Source of the DNA: Desulfuromonadales bacterium
GTDB lineage: Bacteria > Desulfobacterota > Desulfuromonadia > Desulfuromonadales > JAGXHI01
Reading direction: 5' to 3'
DNA: 64,000 nt
Assembly (NCBI GenBank): GCA_024636295.1
Contig: JAGXHI010000038.1
Coordinates: forward strand, 1-64,000
Position 1 is the stretch's first letter, and every line of letters begins with the position of its first letter. The notes beneath the pieces are model-generated. The model was not told the origin of the DNA, searched no databases, and worked only from the letters and a program-made list of their open reading frames with translations. Below are positions 28,243 to 36,185 of the stretch, piece after piece. The position numbers and the translations under genes were made by a program.

Positions 28243-28692
28243 ATGTACTATTTTGCATACGCCGATAATATGGACGAAGAAAAACTTGCCCAGCGGGGAA
28301 TTGAGTTCAAAAAAGTCATCACCGGACGAATAAAAGGAATGCGGCTTGTGTTTCACAAGCCGGGAGAAGACGGTACGGGCAAGGCTGACATGCAGAGTGA
28401 TCGGGGAAATTTTGTGGAAGGGGTGATCTGGGACGTTCCGGAAGCCGCTCTGGATAATCTGGATATGTATGAAGGTGTGGATAGAGGCCATTATCGAAGG
28501 CAGACGGTCACCGTACAGACTTCACGGGGTGAGCTGGAGTGCGTCACCTATGGGGCCGCCAAATTTCGACAGGGACTGAAACCCGGCCCGGAGTACCTGG
28601 AGAGCATTATTCGAGGGGCGGGGTCTCATCGGCTTTCGCCGGAATACATCCGTTTTCTGAAATCTCACGATACCACAGTCCCACAAGCCTAG
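28243..28692 (+). CDS. Gamma-glutamylcyclotransferase-like protein
   Basis: 149 residues of the GGCT/AIG2 fold. The N-terminal substrate loop reads YFAYADNM (usually Y-x-Y-G-S-N), and the catalytic glutamate lies in LDNLDMYEGVDRGHYRR at about residue 78-80. These enzymes release 5-oxoproline from gamma-glutamyl peptides. GAAGGAGG precedes the ATG by 5 bp. The convergent neighbour encodes glutamate-cysteine ligase, so the pair may make and break gamma-glutamyl peptides, although they are not cotranscribed. Confidence 0.85.
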   Translation: MYYFAYADNMDEEKLAQRGIEFKKVITGRIKGMRLVFHKPGEDGTGKADMQSDRGNFVEGVIWDVPEAALDNLDMYEGVDRGHYRRQTVTVQTSRGELECVTYGAAKFRQGLKPGPEYLESIIRGAGSHRLSPEYIRFLKSHDTTVPQA

Positions 28693-28703
28693 CTCCAGAC
28701 TCT

Positions 28704-28755
28704 AAAGAGATGGGGTCTGAAGAGGCTGAGCAGTGGTCTTCGACCCCATCTCTTT
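28704..28755. terminator. Bidirectional hairpin terminator
   Basis: AAAGAGATGGGGTC (28704-28717) and GACCCCATCTCTTT (28742-28755) pair perfectly over 14 bp, with a further GAAGA/TCTTC pairing in the loop. The stem ends in A/T tracts on both sides. It separates the converging gamma-glutamylcyclotransferase and glutamate-cysteine ligase genes. Confidence 0.9.
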
Positions 28756-28781
28756 TGATTGATGGGGATTTCAGATTTTTT

Positions 28782-30155
28782 TCAATCCAGTCCTTTGCGG
28801 AAATCCCCGTGATCCAGAAGCATCTTCCATTTTTCGAGGCGGGAACCTGTCCAGTTCCGGAGGATCCTTTCGGCAAGAGTGACTCCGCTTTCGGCGATTT
28901 CCGAGATACCGTCCATATAGATCGTTTCATCAAGCCCGTTTGCGTTCAATTTTTCTTGTCTGGCCAGTCCTTCTCGCGCGAGAGCGATAATTTCCAGAGA
29001 CACCTCCCTCAACGTCCTGTTTCCCATCCGCGCTTTGAGCCCGATTCGCCAGGAATTCCGATAGGTTTCCAGCCGATCCTCCTCGGTTTGATTTTCGAAA
29101 ATTGACCAGACGGCCTCCCGCGCCTGTGTATCGTAGAGAATCCCCTTGGCCAGAGCGGCCACGCCCAGGGTCAGGTGAGGTGGCAGGCTGTCTGCGCACC
29201 GCAGCTCGATCTGGGGGCGCAGTCTGGCTTCGGTAAAAAGGGTGGAGAGATGCAGATCCCAATCCGAAATCGTGGCGCGGCAGCCTCCGTAACCTTCAGC
29301 CAGGTAGCGTCGGAAGGTTATTCTCTCTTGCGTGAAATCCAGATATCGCCCATCTCGTACGACGAAATACATGGGAACATCCAGAGCGATTTCCACATAT
29401 GTGGCAAATCCCGCATCCTTCCGGAAGATCGGTAGAAGAAGTCCGGTACGGTCCGGATCGGTTCTTGACCATATTTCTCCCCGTGTTGAAAGATATCCGG
29501 TGGGCGCCCCTTCCATGATGGGGGAGTTGGCGAAAAGGGCGTAGAAAAGTGGAGAGAGCGCAAGACCCGTTCGCAGCTTCTCGATGCAGTCGGCTTCGTC
29601 CTCGAAATCGAGATTGACCTGCAGCCCTGCGGTCTGCTTCATCATGCGCTGGCCCATGTCTCCTGTGCGAAGCATATAGGGCCCCATGATTTCGTACCGG
29701 GATTTGGGAAGCCAGCTGATCTCTTCCAGGGAGGTGAAGGGCTGAACTCCCAGCCCCAGAAAGCAAAGACCAAGGGGTTCGGCCTGCCGGCCTATCTGGG
29801 AGATATGGCGGGAGAAATCGCCATGGGAGCAGTGGATGTCGGGACAGAGTGCACCCGAGAGTTCAAGCTGCCCTCCGGGCTCAAGGGTTATTGAGGAGGA
29901 CTCTCCCTGCAGGCCGAGCAAGCGCCCATTCTCCCGGAATCCTCGCCATTTCGTCTCCCTTTCTATGCTCTCCAGAAGGGCTTCGATGCGTGAGAAAGGC
30001 GCTGCTTCACCAGTTCGGATATCCAGGACGAGTTTTTCCATCTCCGCTCCGATGCCCCAGTTTTCACGGGGCCTCGCCCCTCGGGCCAGATAATCGATCA
30101 GGTCTTGAACGGAGTTTACGGGACTGTCCAGATCGGGTTTTACAAAAGTGGTCAT
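28782..30155 (-). CDS. gshA: Glutamate-cysteine ligase, plant/GCS2 type
   Basis: 457 residues from the ATG at 30155 (MTTFVKPDLDSPV). This enzyme makes gamma-glutamylcysteine, the first step of glutathione synthesis. Family signatures are IGAEMEKLVLD near the N-terminus, SITLEPGGQLELSGA, a central MMKQTAGLQVNLDFEDE and a later TISDWDLHLSTLFTEARLRPQIELR. These match the plant/alphaproteobacterial class and not the E. coli GshA class. No glutathione synthetase gene (gshB) is in the window. A longer frame extends upstream to 30215 without support. Confidence 0.93.
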   Translation of the reverse strand: MTTFVKPDLDSPVNSVQDLIDYLARGARPRENWGIGAEMEKLVLDIRTGEAAPFSRIEALLESIERETKWRGFRENGRLLGLQGESSSITLEPGGQLELSGALCPDIHCSHGDFSRHISQIGRQAEPLGLCFLGLGVQPFTSLEEISWLPKSRYEIMGPYMLRTGDMGQRMMKQTAGLQVNLDFEDEADCIEKLRTGLALSPLFYALFANSPIMEGAPTGYLSTRGEIWSRTDPDRTGLLLPIFRKDAGFATYVEIALDVPMYFVVRDGRYLDFTQERITFRRYLAEGYGGCRATISDWDLHLSTLFTEARLRPQIELRCADSLPPHLTLGVAALAKGILYDTQAREAVWSIFENQTEEDRLETYRNSWRIGLKARMGNRTLREVSLEIIALAREGLARQEKLNANGLDETIYMDGISEIAESGVTLAERILRNWTGSRLEKWKMLLDHGDFRKGLD

Positions 30156-30240
30156 GGTTTTAAGAGTAGCACCTTGTGTCTGTTTTTGAAGAAGAGCAAA
30201 AGCAAAAGCCGGCAATGCGGACCGGCTTTTTCCTCCAGCA

Positions 30241-31545
30241 TCAGGATTCCAGATAGGCGGTGATACTCTCTCCGATCATTTGAAAAATTCTTGCGAATTC
30301 CTCCTCATTTCTTTCCAGCAATGTGATGCGGAAACCCAGCTCCGGGGTGCAGAACGAGGAGATGGGCACCACGCAGACGCCGGTTGAGGCGAGGAGATAG
30401 TACACGAAACGCTTGTCCAGGGAGACCCGTGGCGGGGAGACGAGTTCCTCGACCAGTTTGCGGACCTCACCGTTTTCTATGGGAAGCGTCTGGCTGTCAT
30501 TCAGGCGCCCTCTCTCGAAAACAACGCTCATGTAGAACGCGCCGTTGGTCCGGTTCACCTTGATCCCGGGTATCTTTTTCAGAAGATCGTAGGCGGTATT
30601 GGAGTTCCTTTCGTACAGATTTCTCCTCTCCTCGAGATAGTTCGGATAGTCGGGATGGCTCAGGATGAGAGGAATGGCTTTCTGGGGAAGAGTCGTGGAG
30701 CAGACTTCGACCATTTTGGAATTCAGAACACTCTGCACGTATTGATCGAAGAGGGGATCCTTGTCGGAATTATAGACCTCAATCCAGCCGCAGCGCGCTC
30801 CCGGCCAGGGAAACTCCTTGCTGATCCCTTTCATGGATATCGCCGGCACATCGCCCACCAGATCGGAAATCGGCTTTGTGGCCTGTCCATTGAAGACCAG
30901 ATTATGATAAATTTCATCGGCGATGATGAACAGGTCGTACTCCCGGGCGATGGCGATCATCTCCCGGAGAATGCGCTCTGGATAGACCGCTCCGGTGGGA
31001 TTGTCCGGATTGATGATCAGAATGCCTGAAATGGCAGGATTGTACTGGACCGACAGGCGCAGGTCATCAAGATCGGGATACCAGTTGTCATCCGGGTCGA
31101 GTCTGTAAGATACGGGCTTCTGCCCCGCATGGGCGGCCTCAGCCGAAGAGTGGGTGGAGTAGGTGGGCGAAGGACCGATCACCCGGGCCTCTCGGCGCAA
31201 AAAGCCGTAGACCTTCTGGATGGCATCACCCAGTCCATTGAAAAAAATGACGTTTTCCTCGTTGATCTGAACCTTGCCGCGGAGATTGGTGAGATTCGCC
31301 AGAAATCGACGGGTTTCAAGCAGGCCCTTCGTCGCACTGTAGCCGTAAGAGCAATCCTGCATGACGAGATCCGCCACAATTTCCTTCATCCATTGCGGGA
31401 TTTTTTCGCCCTTCGCTACCGGATCCCCGATATTCTCCATGTTGGTCTTGAGACCGAGGCGGTTCATCTTCTCCGCGATCTCCACGATGGCCCGGATTTC
31501 GTAAGTCAGTTCTCCGGCTCCGATATGAACGATATTGTTGCGCAT
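30241..31545 (-). CDS. Class I/II pyridoxal-phosphate aminotransferase, possibly alanine aminotransferase
   Basis: 434 residues from the ATG at 31545 (MRNNIVHIGAGELTYEIR). The fold-type I core is clear: YGYSATKGLLETRRFLA, the PLP-binding DADEIYH-like segment (FIIADEIYHNLVF), NPDNPTGAVY, the Schiff-base lysine in ISKEFPWPGARCGW, and the C-terminal arginine in GFRITLLER. The leader in front (31609-31777) encodes a peptide with clustered Ala, Val and Ile codons and an attenuator. By analogy this points to an enzyme making alanine, or a branched-chain amino acid from alanine. Substrate assignment rests on that inference plus general similarity to AlaA-type enzymes. Confidence 0.85.
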   Translation of the reverse strand: MRNNIVHIGAGELTYEIRAIVEIAEKMNRLGLKTNMENIGDPVAKGEKIPQWMKEIVADLVMQDCSYGYSATKGLLETRRFLANLTNLRGKVQINEENVIFFNGLGDAIQKVYGFLRREARVIGPSPTYSTHSSAEAAHAGQKPVSYRLDPDDNWYPDLDDLRLSVQYNPAISGILIINPDNPTGAVYPERILREMIAIAREYDLFIIADEIYHNLVFNGQATKPISDLVGDVPAISMKGISKEFPWPGARCGWIEVYNSDKDPLFDQYVQSVLNSKMVEVCSTTLPQKAIPLILSHPDYPNYLEERRNLYERNSNTAYDLLKKIPGIKVNRTNGAFYMSVVFERGRLNDSQTLPIENGEVRKLVEELVSPPRVSLDKRFVYYLLASTGVCVVPISSFCTPELGFRITLLERNEEEFARIFQMIGESITAYLES

Positions 31546-31577
31546 GACTTTTTCCCCGTGCTTTGTTGTATTTGGAG

Positions 31578-31594
31578 CGCCGGATTCTCCGGCG
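31578..31594 (-). promoter_or_regulatory. Small hairpin between attenuator and aminotransferase start
   Basis: A perfect 7-bp stem, CGCCGGA with TCCGGCG, and a 3-nt loop. It lies 33 bp upstream of the start codon and after the terminator T-run, so it would be in the read-through mRNA only. It may stabilise the 5' end or shape initiation. No direct evidence of function. Confidence 0.45.
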
Positions 31595-31608
31595 ATAAGA
31601 GCAGATAT

Positions 31609-31638
31609 AAAAAAGGCCATGGGCAATCACCCATGGCC
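31609..31638 (-). terminator. Attenuator terminator in the aminotransferase leader
   Basis: Read on the minus strand, GGCCATGGG (31638-31630) pairs with CCCATGGCC (31623-31615) across a 6-nt loop, and six T residues follow directly (31614-31609). It is a strong intrinsic terminator placed 64 bp before the aminotransferase start and 22 nt after the leader-peptide stop codon, the standard position for transcription attenuation. Confidence 0.9.
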
Positions 31639-31730
31639 TCGGAATTTGGATCAGATACGTCTAAAGAGAGTGCCCCAGGCAATGGACGATAACAATGCGT
31701 GCAACGGCTGCCGCCTTGCGCGCTCGTCCA
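31626..31730 (-). promoter_or_regulatory. Alternative protector/antiterminator pairings of a ribosome-mediated attenuator
   Basis: Three competing segments are visible on the minus strand. Segment 1, TGGACGA (31730-31724), pairs with TCGTCCA (31689-31683): the protector. Segment 2, ATCGTCCATTGCC (31690-31678), pairs with GGCCATGGGTGAT (31638-31626) at 12 of 13 positions, two of them G-U: the antiterminator. Segment 3 in turn forms the terminator with 31615-31623. Segment 2 overlaps the Ile-Val-His-Cys codons of the leader. A ribosome stalled on the Ala/Val codons at 31700-31714 would leave segment 2 free and allow read-through. The pairings are seen; the mechanism is inferred from trp/ilv-type attenuators. 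Confidence 0.8.
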
Positions 31731-31777
31731 GTCGGGGCGGTCGTCTGGTGTATTTTGCGAGTGCCTGAAGCAGGCAT
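31661..31777 (-). CDS. Leader peptide of the aminotransferase attenuator (38 aa)
   Basis: A short open frame starting at ATG with an excellent ribosome binding site (AGGGAGG, 5-6 bp upstream) and ending at TAG just before the terminator hairpin. The peptide is basic in the middle and contains the run KAAAVARIVIV, that is codons GCG GCA GCC GTT GCA CGC ATT GTT ATC GTC at 31685-31714. Clustered codons for the regulating amino acid are the hallmark of leader peptides such as IlvL and IvbL. Here Ala is most frequent and is placed where a stall would expose the antiterminator; Val, Ile and Arg are also candidates. It is too small for routine gene calling. Confidence 0.82.
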   Translation of the reverse strand: MPASGTRKIHQTTAPTGRARKAAAVARIVIVHCLGHSL

Positions 31778-31803
31778 GATAGCCTCCCTGAAAATGCTTT
31801 CGA

Positions 31804-31832
31804 TGAGTAACACAGGGAAAGGGTAAAGTCAA
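31804..31832 (-). promoter_or_regulatory. Possible promoter of the attenuated leader
   Basis: On the minus strand, TTGACT (31832-31827) is followed after 17 bp by TACTCA (31809-31804). The -35 is near consensus and the -10 is weak. Transcription would begin about 20 nt before the leader-peptide start codon, leaving just enough room for the ribosome binding site. Confidence 0.4.
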
Positions 31833-31947
31833 ATACGATTTCAGCTCATTCCGCTGGGAGTAAATGGGATGTCCGAATTGGTCATCCCAATTTCATCCGG
31901 AAACGACTCTTTGCCGCCTGTAGTTATTTCTCTGAGGTTGCCCGAGA

Positions 31948-31978
31948 AAAAACGACGCCGGAAACCGACGTCGTTTTT
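31948..31978. terminator. Terminator after the tail-specific protease gene
   Basis: AAAAACGACG (31948-31957) pairs with CGTCGTTTTT (31969-31978) around an 11-nt loop, with A and T runs included in the stem ends. It lies 29 bp past the stop of the minus-strand protease gene. Confidence 0.88.
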
Positions 31979-32006
31979 CTTTACAGGTCCGGACAGCAGG
32001 AATCAA

Positions 32007-34277
32007 TCAGGGGTTGGACGCCTCCGGTCCCTTGCGCGAATAAGCCGAGGGATTTCCTGGAACGGGAATCTGCGCCATTCCCGATTTGTCGGACCCCACG
32101 ACTGCCGTTTCGGAACGCTTCTGGAAAATGAAATCGTTCAGGATATGAAGAACCTCCTTCACGTAAGGATCCTCGGAAACGGATTTAATCCATTTCTCCC
32201 GCCTCTCGTCATCGCTGAGGGGTTTTTCCTTTTCTCCGGAATCCGAGCCGGCATGGAAGTTCTCTTGCGAATCGGCATCCTCTTTTCCGAAAAGTTTTGC
32301 CTCTTCCCGTTCCCGTTGAATATCCTCGATATCGAGTGACTGGAGGGTATTCTCACTTTTCTTCCCCACCAGTGCGGTTTCTTCCCGGATCTCCAGAAAG
32401 TCAGGATCGGATTCGATCCTGTCCCGGCTCAGGGATGCGAGGGTTTCCTTTTCCATATCCTTCCGGCTCCAGGGCCGGTAATTGGTTGGCTCGACTTTGT
32501 CCCAGGGCAGTGAAAAATCCAAATGCCGCTCCCCGCTTTTGAGGTGCCGGAAACGGTCCGGCAGTATGATATCGGGAACAACCCCGCGATACTGGGTGGA
32601 ATCTCCGCTGACCCGGTAGAACTTCTGGATGGTCACCTTCAGTGCGCCCAGCGGTTTGTATTTGTTCATATTGGGAAAGGGAATGGTGCGATCCAGATCC
32701 ATCATTGCCTGAACCGTTCCTTTCCCGTGGGTGTGTTCACTTCCGACAATCAGCGCACGATTATAGTCCTGCAGGGCGCCCGCAAGGATTTCCGAGGCCG
32801 AGGCGCTGAAACGATTGACCAGAATCACCACGGGCCCATCATAGACCACCTGGGAATCCTCATCCTCCAGCACATGGATGTCTCCATCGCTGTCCTTGAC
32901 CTGTACGACCGGTCCTTTCTCGATGAAGAGCCCCGCGATGGCCACGGCGTCAGTAAGCGCCCCGCCACCGTTATTTCGCAGGTCCAGAACCAGGCCTTTA
33001 ATTCCCTGTTCTTTGAGCTTCAACAGCTCGGCCCGGGTGTCTTCGGTGGAATTGCGCCCGGCGCCGTCGTTCTGAATTTTTTCGAAATCGCGGTAAAAAG
33101 CGGGAATTTTGATGTAGCCGTAAGCCGAATTGACCGAATCGTCTTTTAAAATAGTGGATTTGACGAATGTTTCCTCGATCTGGACCACGTCACGGACGAT
33201 AGGAATGACTTTGCGGATGCCATCCGCCTTCCGGACCGTCAGGCGAACCTCTGTCCCCTTTTTGCCCCGGATCAGCTTCACCGCATCCCGAATGCGGGTG
33301 TCAGTGATGTCGACAGGTTCGCCGTCCTTTTCTCCCACCATGAGAATGAGATCCCCCGATTCGAGATCGCCCTGGCGGTATGCGGCGCTTCCGGGGATGA
33401 TCCGGACCACCTTGATGTAGCCGTCCTCCTCCTGCAGAGTGGCGCCGATTCCCTCGAGAGAACCTCGCATCCCGATATCAAAATCTTCTTTCTGGGTGGG
33501 AGGGAGATAGTTGGTGTGGGGGTCGAACGCCCGGGTGACCGCATTGAAGAAGCGGTCGTAATGGTCCTGCTCATCTTCTTCAAGGATACGTTCAAAAAAG
33601 CTCCTGTAACTTTTGCGAACTTTTTCCAGGGCCTCCGCCCGGAGTTCATCCTTTGTCCTGGCGGAAGCCTTCTCCGATTCTGGGTTCCCGTCTTTCGATT
33701 CCTCGTCCTCCATAAGATTCAGGTAGCGGACCATCACCTGATATTTCAAGGTTTTTCGCCAGCGCTCCCTGAGTTCCTCCTGGTTTGTGCAGAAGACGAT
33801 TTTCTCGGGATCGGTCTCCAGTGACTCTTCCCGGGTGAAATCAAAATCCCCCTTCAGAAGGTCTCCAACCGTATCCTCCGCCCATTTCACTCGATCGCGA
33901 AGTATGCGGGCGCCGACAAGGGGCAGTTCGATTTCGCCCTTGTTGAGTTCATCGTCAATCTTGTCGGAATATTTTTCCAGCAGAGCGACGTCTTCTTCCA
34001 GAAGAAAACGCTTCTGGGCATCCAACTGCTTCAGATAAAGATCAAAAGCCGCCTCGGAAAACTGGTCGTCCATACTTTTGTGGCTGAAATGGTTGACAGC
34101 AAGCTGCTGGCGAAGCACATATCCCAGCAGTTTGGCCCTGTTGGAATCATAATCCGTCAGTACCGAAGACTGCCCCGTCCCGGGAAGCAGCCAGATCAGG
34201 GTCACCAGGGCGCCGGCGAGCAGCCGAATTCCTGTTGTTGTTCTGAAATTATGTAAAAAGCCGGGGGAAAATCTCAT
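32007..34277 (-). CDS. prc: Tail-specific (C-terminal processing) periplasmic protease
   Basis: 756 residues from the ATG at 34277, chosen because GAGAGG lies 9 bp upstream; ATG codons at 34286 and 34298 are alternatives. A signal/anchor helix (IRLLAGALVTLIWLLPGTG) is followed by the N-terminal Prc domain, a PDZ domain (about 235-325, GIGATLQEEDGYIKVVRIIPGSAA), and the S41 protease core with catalytic Ser in RFSASASEILAG and Lys in HTHGKGTVQ. A charged C-terminal extension carries the DUF3340-like region. Prc trims periplasmic and lipoprotein substrates such as murein hydrolases. It is transcribed alone. Confidence 0.95.
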   Translation of the reverse strand: MRFSPGFLHNFRTTTGIRLLAGALVTLIWLLPGTGQSSVLTDYDSNRAKLLGYVLRQQLAVNHFSHKSMDDQFSEAAFDLYLKQLDAQKRFLLEEDVALLEKYSDKIDDELNKGEIELPLVGARILRDRVKWAEDTVGDLLKGDFDFTREESLETDPEKIVFCTNQEELRERWRKTLKYQVMVRYLNLMEDEESKDGNPESEKASARTKDELRAEALEKVRKSYRSFFERILEEDEQDHYDRFFNAVTRAFDPHTNYLPPTQKEDFDIGMRGSLEGIGATLQEEDGYIKVVRIIPGSAAYRQGDLESGDLILMVGEKDGEPVDITDTRIRDAVKLIRGKKGTEVRLTVRKADGIRKVIPIVRDVVQIEETFVKSTILKDDSVNSAYGYIKIPAFYRDFEKIQNDGAGRNSTEDTRAELLKLKEQGIKGLVLDLRNNGGGALTDAVAIAGLFIEKGPVVQVKDSDGDIHVLEDEDSQVVYDGPVVILVNRFSASASEILAGALQDYNRALIVGSEHTHGKGTVQAMMDLDRTIPFPNMNKYKPLGALKVTIQKFYRVSGDSTQYRGVVPDIILPDRFRHLKSGERHLDFSLPWDKVEPTNYRPWSRKDMEKETLASLSRDRIESDPDFLEIREETALVGKKSENTLQSLDIEDIQREREEAKLFGKEDADSQENFHAGSDSGEKEKPLSDDERREKWIKSVSEDPYVKEVLHILNDFIFQKRSETAVVGSDKSGMAQIPVPGNPSAYSRKGPEASNP

Positions 34278-34408
34278 GTGCGGCATCCTCTCTTTCAAAT
34301 TCTCGCGGGGATCAGAACCCTGGATTATCCTTTGAATCCTATCACGACCGACTCCCCCATGGTCAAGGGCCGAAGCAAAAAACAGTCCGACTCAAATAAT
34401 TTAACTCG

Positions 34409-34584
34409 TGCCCGTCTGGAAACCCCGGGAAGCACAAATGCAGTTTTCGATCCGGATACGAATCATTTTTCGCAAGATCAAGGAAATCAAGGATTTGAGC
34501 GGAGGCGTAGACCTTTACGCCGCACAATCAAATCCGCGGGTTGACGCGGAGATTGCGGAAAAGGGCCGTTTCCGGACGAAAACT
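34409..34584 (+). mobile_element. 176-bp miniature inverted-repeat element, copy 1
   Basis: The element starts TGCCCGTCTGGAAAC and ends GTTTCCGGACGAAAACT; the inner parts of its ends (CGTCTGGAAAC / GTTTCCGGACG) are inverted repeats. It is flanked by the direct repeat AACTCG at 34403-34408 and 34585-34590, a target-site duplication. Two further 176-bp copies occur at 35948 and 39794. It carries no transposase; one frame is open across the element. The insertion ends 3 bp beyond the stop codon of the minus-strand flavin reductase gene. Confidence 0.85.
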
Positions 34585-34592
34585 AACTCGGA

Positions 34593-35216
34593 TCACTTCT
34601 GCCGAACCTGCTTTAGAACCCGGCAGAATTCTCGACCGGCGGTCAGAGCCTCTTCCAGGAATTCAGGATGATTCAGAATTTCGCCCCGATCCTCGATTCC
34701 CGGATAGAGAAAGGATTTCCAGAGATCCATATCGAAAACATCCAGAAAATACCGGACACTGAGCAGAGCGCCATCGAACAGGCGCTTGCCCTGACCTGCG
34801 GCCGCCGCGATGAACAGTCCTTTGCGAAGAGGATTTCTGCTTTGCAGGGGCGCTTTCTCAATACAGTATTTCTGAACCCAGAATGACTGGCAACGATCCA
34901 TGAATATTTTTGTGTGGGCGCTTACAGCATAGAAGAAGATGGGTGACGCCAGCATGATTCCGTTGCACGTCAGTAATCGATCATGGAGAGGCGAGAAATC
35001 ATCCAGAATGATACAGCGGCCATTCCTTTTGCATCCGTAATACTCCATACAGGGCGAAATATCCATATCTCGAAGAACGACCCGTTCCACCTCAGCCCCT
35101 TCTTCAAGAGCGCCTTGTACGGCCCGGTCCAGAAGAAGGGAAGTATTTCCTTCCCGTCGGGGACTGCCGTAAATCGCGAGAATCTGAATTTCTCTCTCGG
35201 GAATTTTTCTGGTCAA
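34593..35216 (-). CDS. NADPH-dependent FMN reductase / flavodoxin-fold oxidoreductase
   Basis: 207 residues with the flavodoxin-like FMN phosphate loop IYGSPRREGNTSLLLDRAV near the N-terminus. The second loop, ASPIFFYAVSAHTKIFMDRCQ, is at about 87-107. A cysteine set C-x5-C-x5-C (SPCMEYYGCKRNGRC, about 54-67) is reminiscent of iron-sulfur flavoproteins but with non-standard spacing, so cluster binding is doubtful. The family reduces quinones, nitro compounds or metals with NAD(P)H. The mobile element copy lies immediately downstream. Confidence 0.85.
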   Translation of the reverse strand: MTRKIPEREIQILAIYGSPRREGNTSLLLDRAVQGALEEGAEVERVVLRDMDISPCMEYYGCKRNGRCIILDDFSPLHDRLLTCNGIMLASPIFFYAVSAHTKIFMDRCQSFWVQKYCIEKAPLQSRNPLRKGLFIAAAAGQGKRLFDGALLSVRYFLDVFDMDLWKSFLYPGIEDRGEILNHPEFLEEALTAGREFCRVLKQVRQK

Positions 35217-35443
35217 TTCCTTACCCGTTCGGTCCGAAAGGGCATCATCCCGGGCGTTCGCATTTTTCCTGTTGGAAAGGAATTTTTTTTGCTCACAAGG
35301 TTTCGAATGCTCGGGAAATGCCGAGTTTCTTGGGAAAAGATGTTTTGTTCAATGGGGACCTGCTCCGATTCGGGCTGATTGGGCAGATTGTCCGCCATGC
35401 GAACGGGGATCATTTGTACGCTTCCGCTCCGGCAGGAAAGGGA

Positions 35444-35608
35444 CTATTCCGATTCGTGATTGGAAGCGCGATGAGGCTCCAGCTGTTTTCGGACTTGCCG
35501 CAGCCGGTCCATAATGGCCGTGGGATCATTGTGCTTGACCATGTGCCAGATGTCCCCTTCGATTCCCTTTAACTCATTGACCAGCATTTCGATATTGATT
35601 CTTGACAT
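35444..35608 (-). CDS. Possible small protein (54 aa)
   Basis: A short frame, MSRINIEMLVNELKGIEGDI then W-H-M-V-K-H-N-D-P-T, ending R-A-S-N-H-E-S-E. It looks protein-like: an amphipathic helix with regular hydrophobic spacing, a D-P turn, a second helix rich in R and Q, and a charged tail. There is no obvious ribosome binding site and I recognise no family. It sits in an otherwise gene-poor 970-bp stretch between the flavin reductase and the cupin gene. Treat it as a candidate only. Confidence 0.4.
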   Translation of the reverse strand: MSRINIEMLVNELKGIEGDIWHMVKHNDPTAIMDRLRQVRKQLEPHRASNHESE

Positions 35609-35947
35609 TTTTGGGCCCATTGCGGTGGAGACCGGGGAGCCAAACCCGACAGGAGAAACTCCTGCGGGGAGAAGGATTGCCGGTCTTCAGGGGAGTATTG
35701 TCACTGCCTCCTCGGGGACAAAGAGCAGGGCCCGAATCGGCGATCAAGAACGAGCAGGATCCTTTCCTGTCTACAGGGCAGGAAAGCACAGATCGTTCCA
35801 ACTTTATAACTAACTGAAAACACGTTTAATTTATGTTTTCTGTTTTTTCCGATTCTTACGTTGTAAGAAAGGGCGACAGTTGCCGGGAGAAAAATGTCAG
35901 GGGTTTCGACGGACAGAAAAAAAGACAACTGTCCAGGAATTACTTCG
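35609..35947. other. Gene-poor stretch before mobile element copy 2
   Basis: About 340 bp with only short, unconvincing frames on both strands and an AT-rich section at 35815-35880. No RNA gene or terminator was recognised. It ends at the target-site duplication ACTTCG (35942-35947) of the next element copy. Confidence 0.4.
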
Positions 35948-36123
35948 TGCCCATCCGGAAACCCCGGGAAACACAAATGCAGTTTTCGATCTGGAAACGA
36001 GCAATTTTTCGCAAGGTCAAGGAAATCAAGGATTTGAGCTGAGGCGTAGTACTTTACGCCGCACAATCAAATCCGCGGATTGACGCCGGGATTGCGGAAA
36101 AGGGCCGTTTCCGGACGAAAACT
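35948..36123 (+). mobile_element. 176-bp miniature inverted-repeat element, copy 2
   Basis: Same length and orientation as copy 1, starting TGCCCATCCGGAAAC and ending GTTTCCGGACGAAAACT. It is flanked by ACTTCG at 35942-35947 and again at 36124-36129, a different 6-bp sequence from that of copy 1, as expected for independent insertions. Internally it has the hairpin GGCGTAGTACTTTACGCC. The frame open in the other two copies is broken here by one TGA. Confidence 0.87.
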
Positions 36124-36185
36124 ACTTCGGAAAGCGGATCGTTCACGGATTGATTGTCGGGGAAGTGATTTTAATTGAAAAGGGA

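Noticed and set aside
35213..35413. Short minus-strand frame upstream of the flavin reductase as a gene
   Set aside because: Low-complexity composition, no family signature and no supporting ribosome binding site.
34409..36123. The approximately 60-residue frame inside the 176-bp element as a real gene
   Set aside because: It is broken in copy 2, has no consistent start or ribosome binding site, and the conservation is explained by the whole element being a repeat; a hitchhiking peptide is not excluded.
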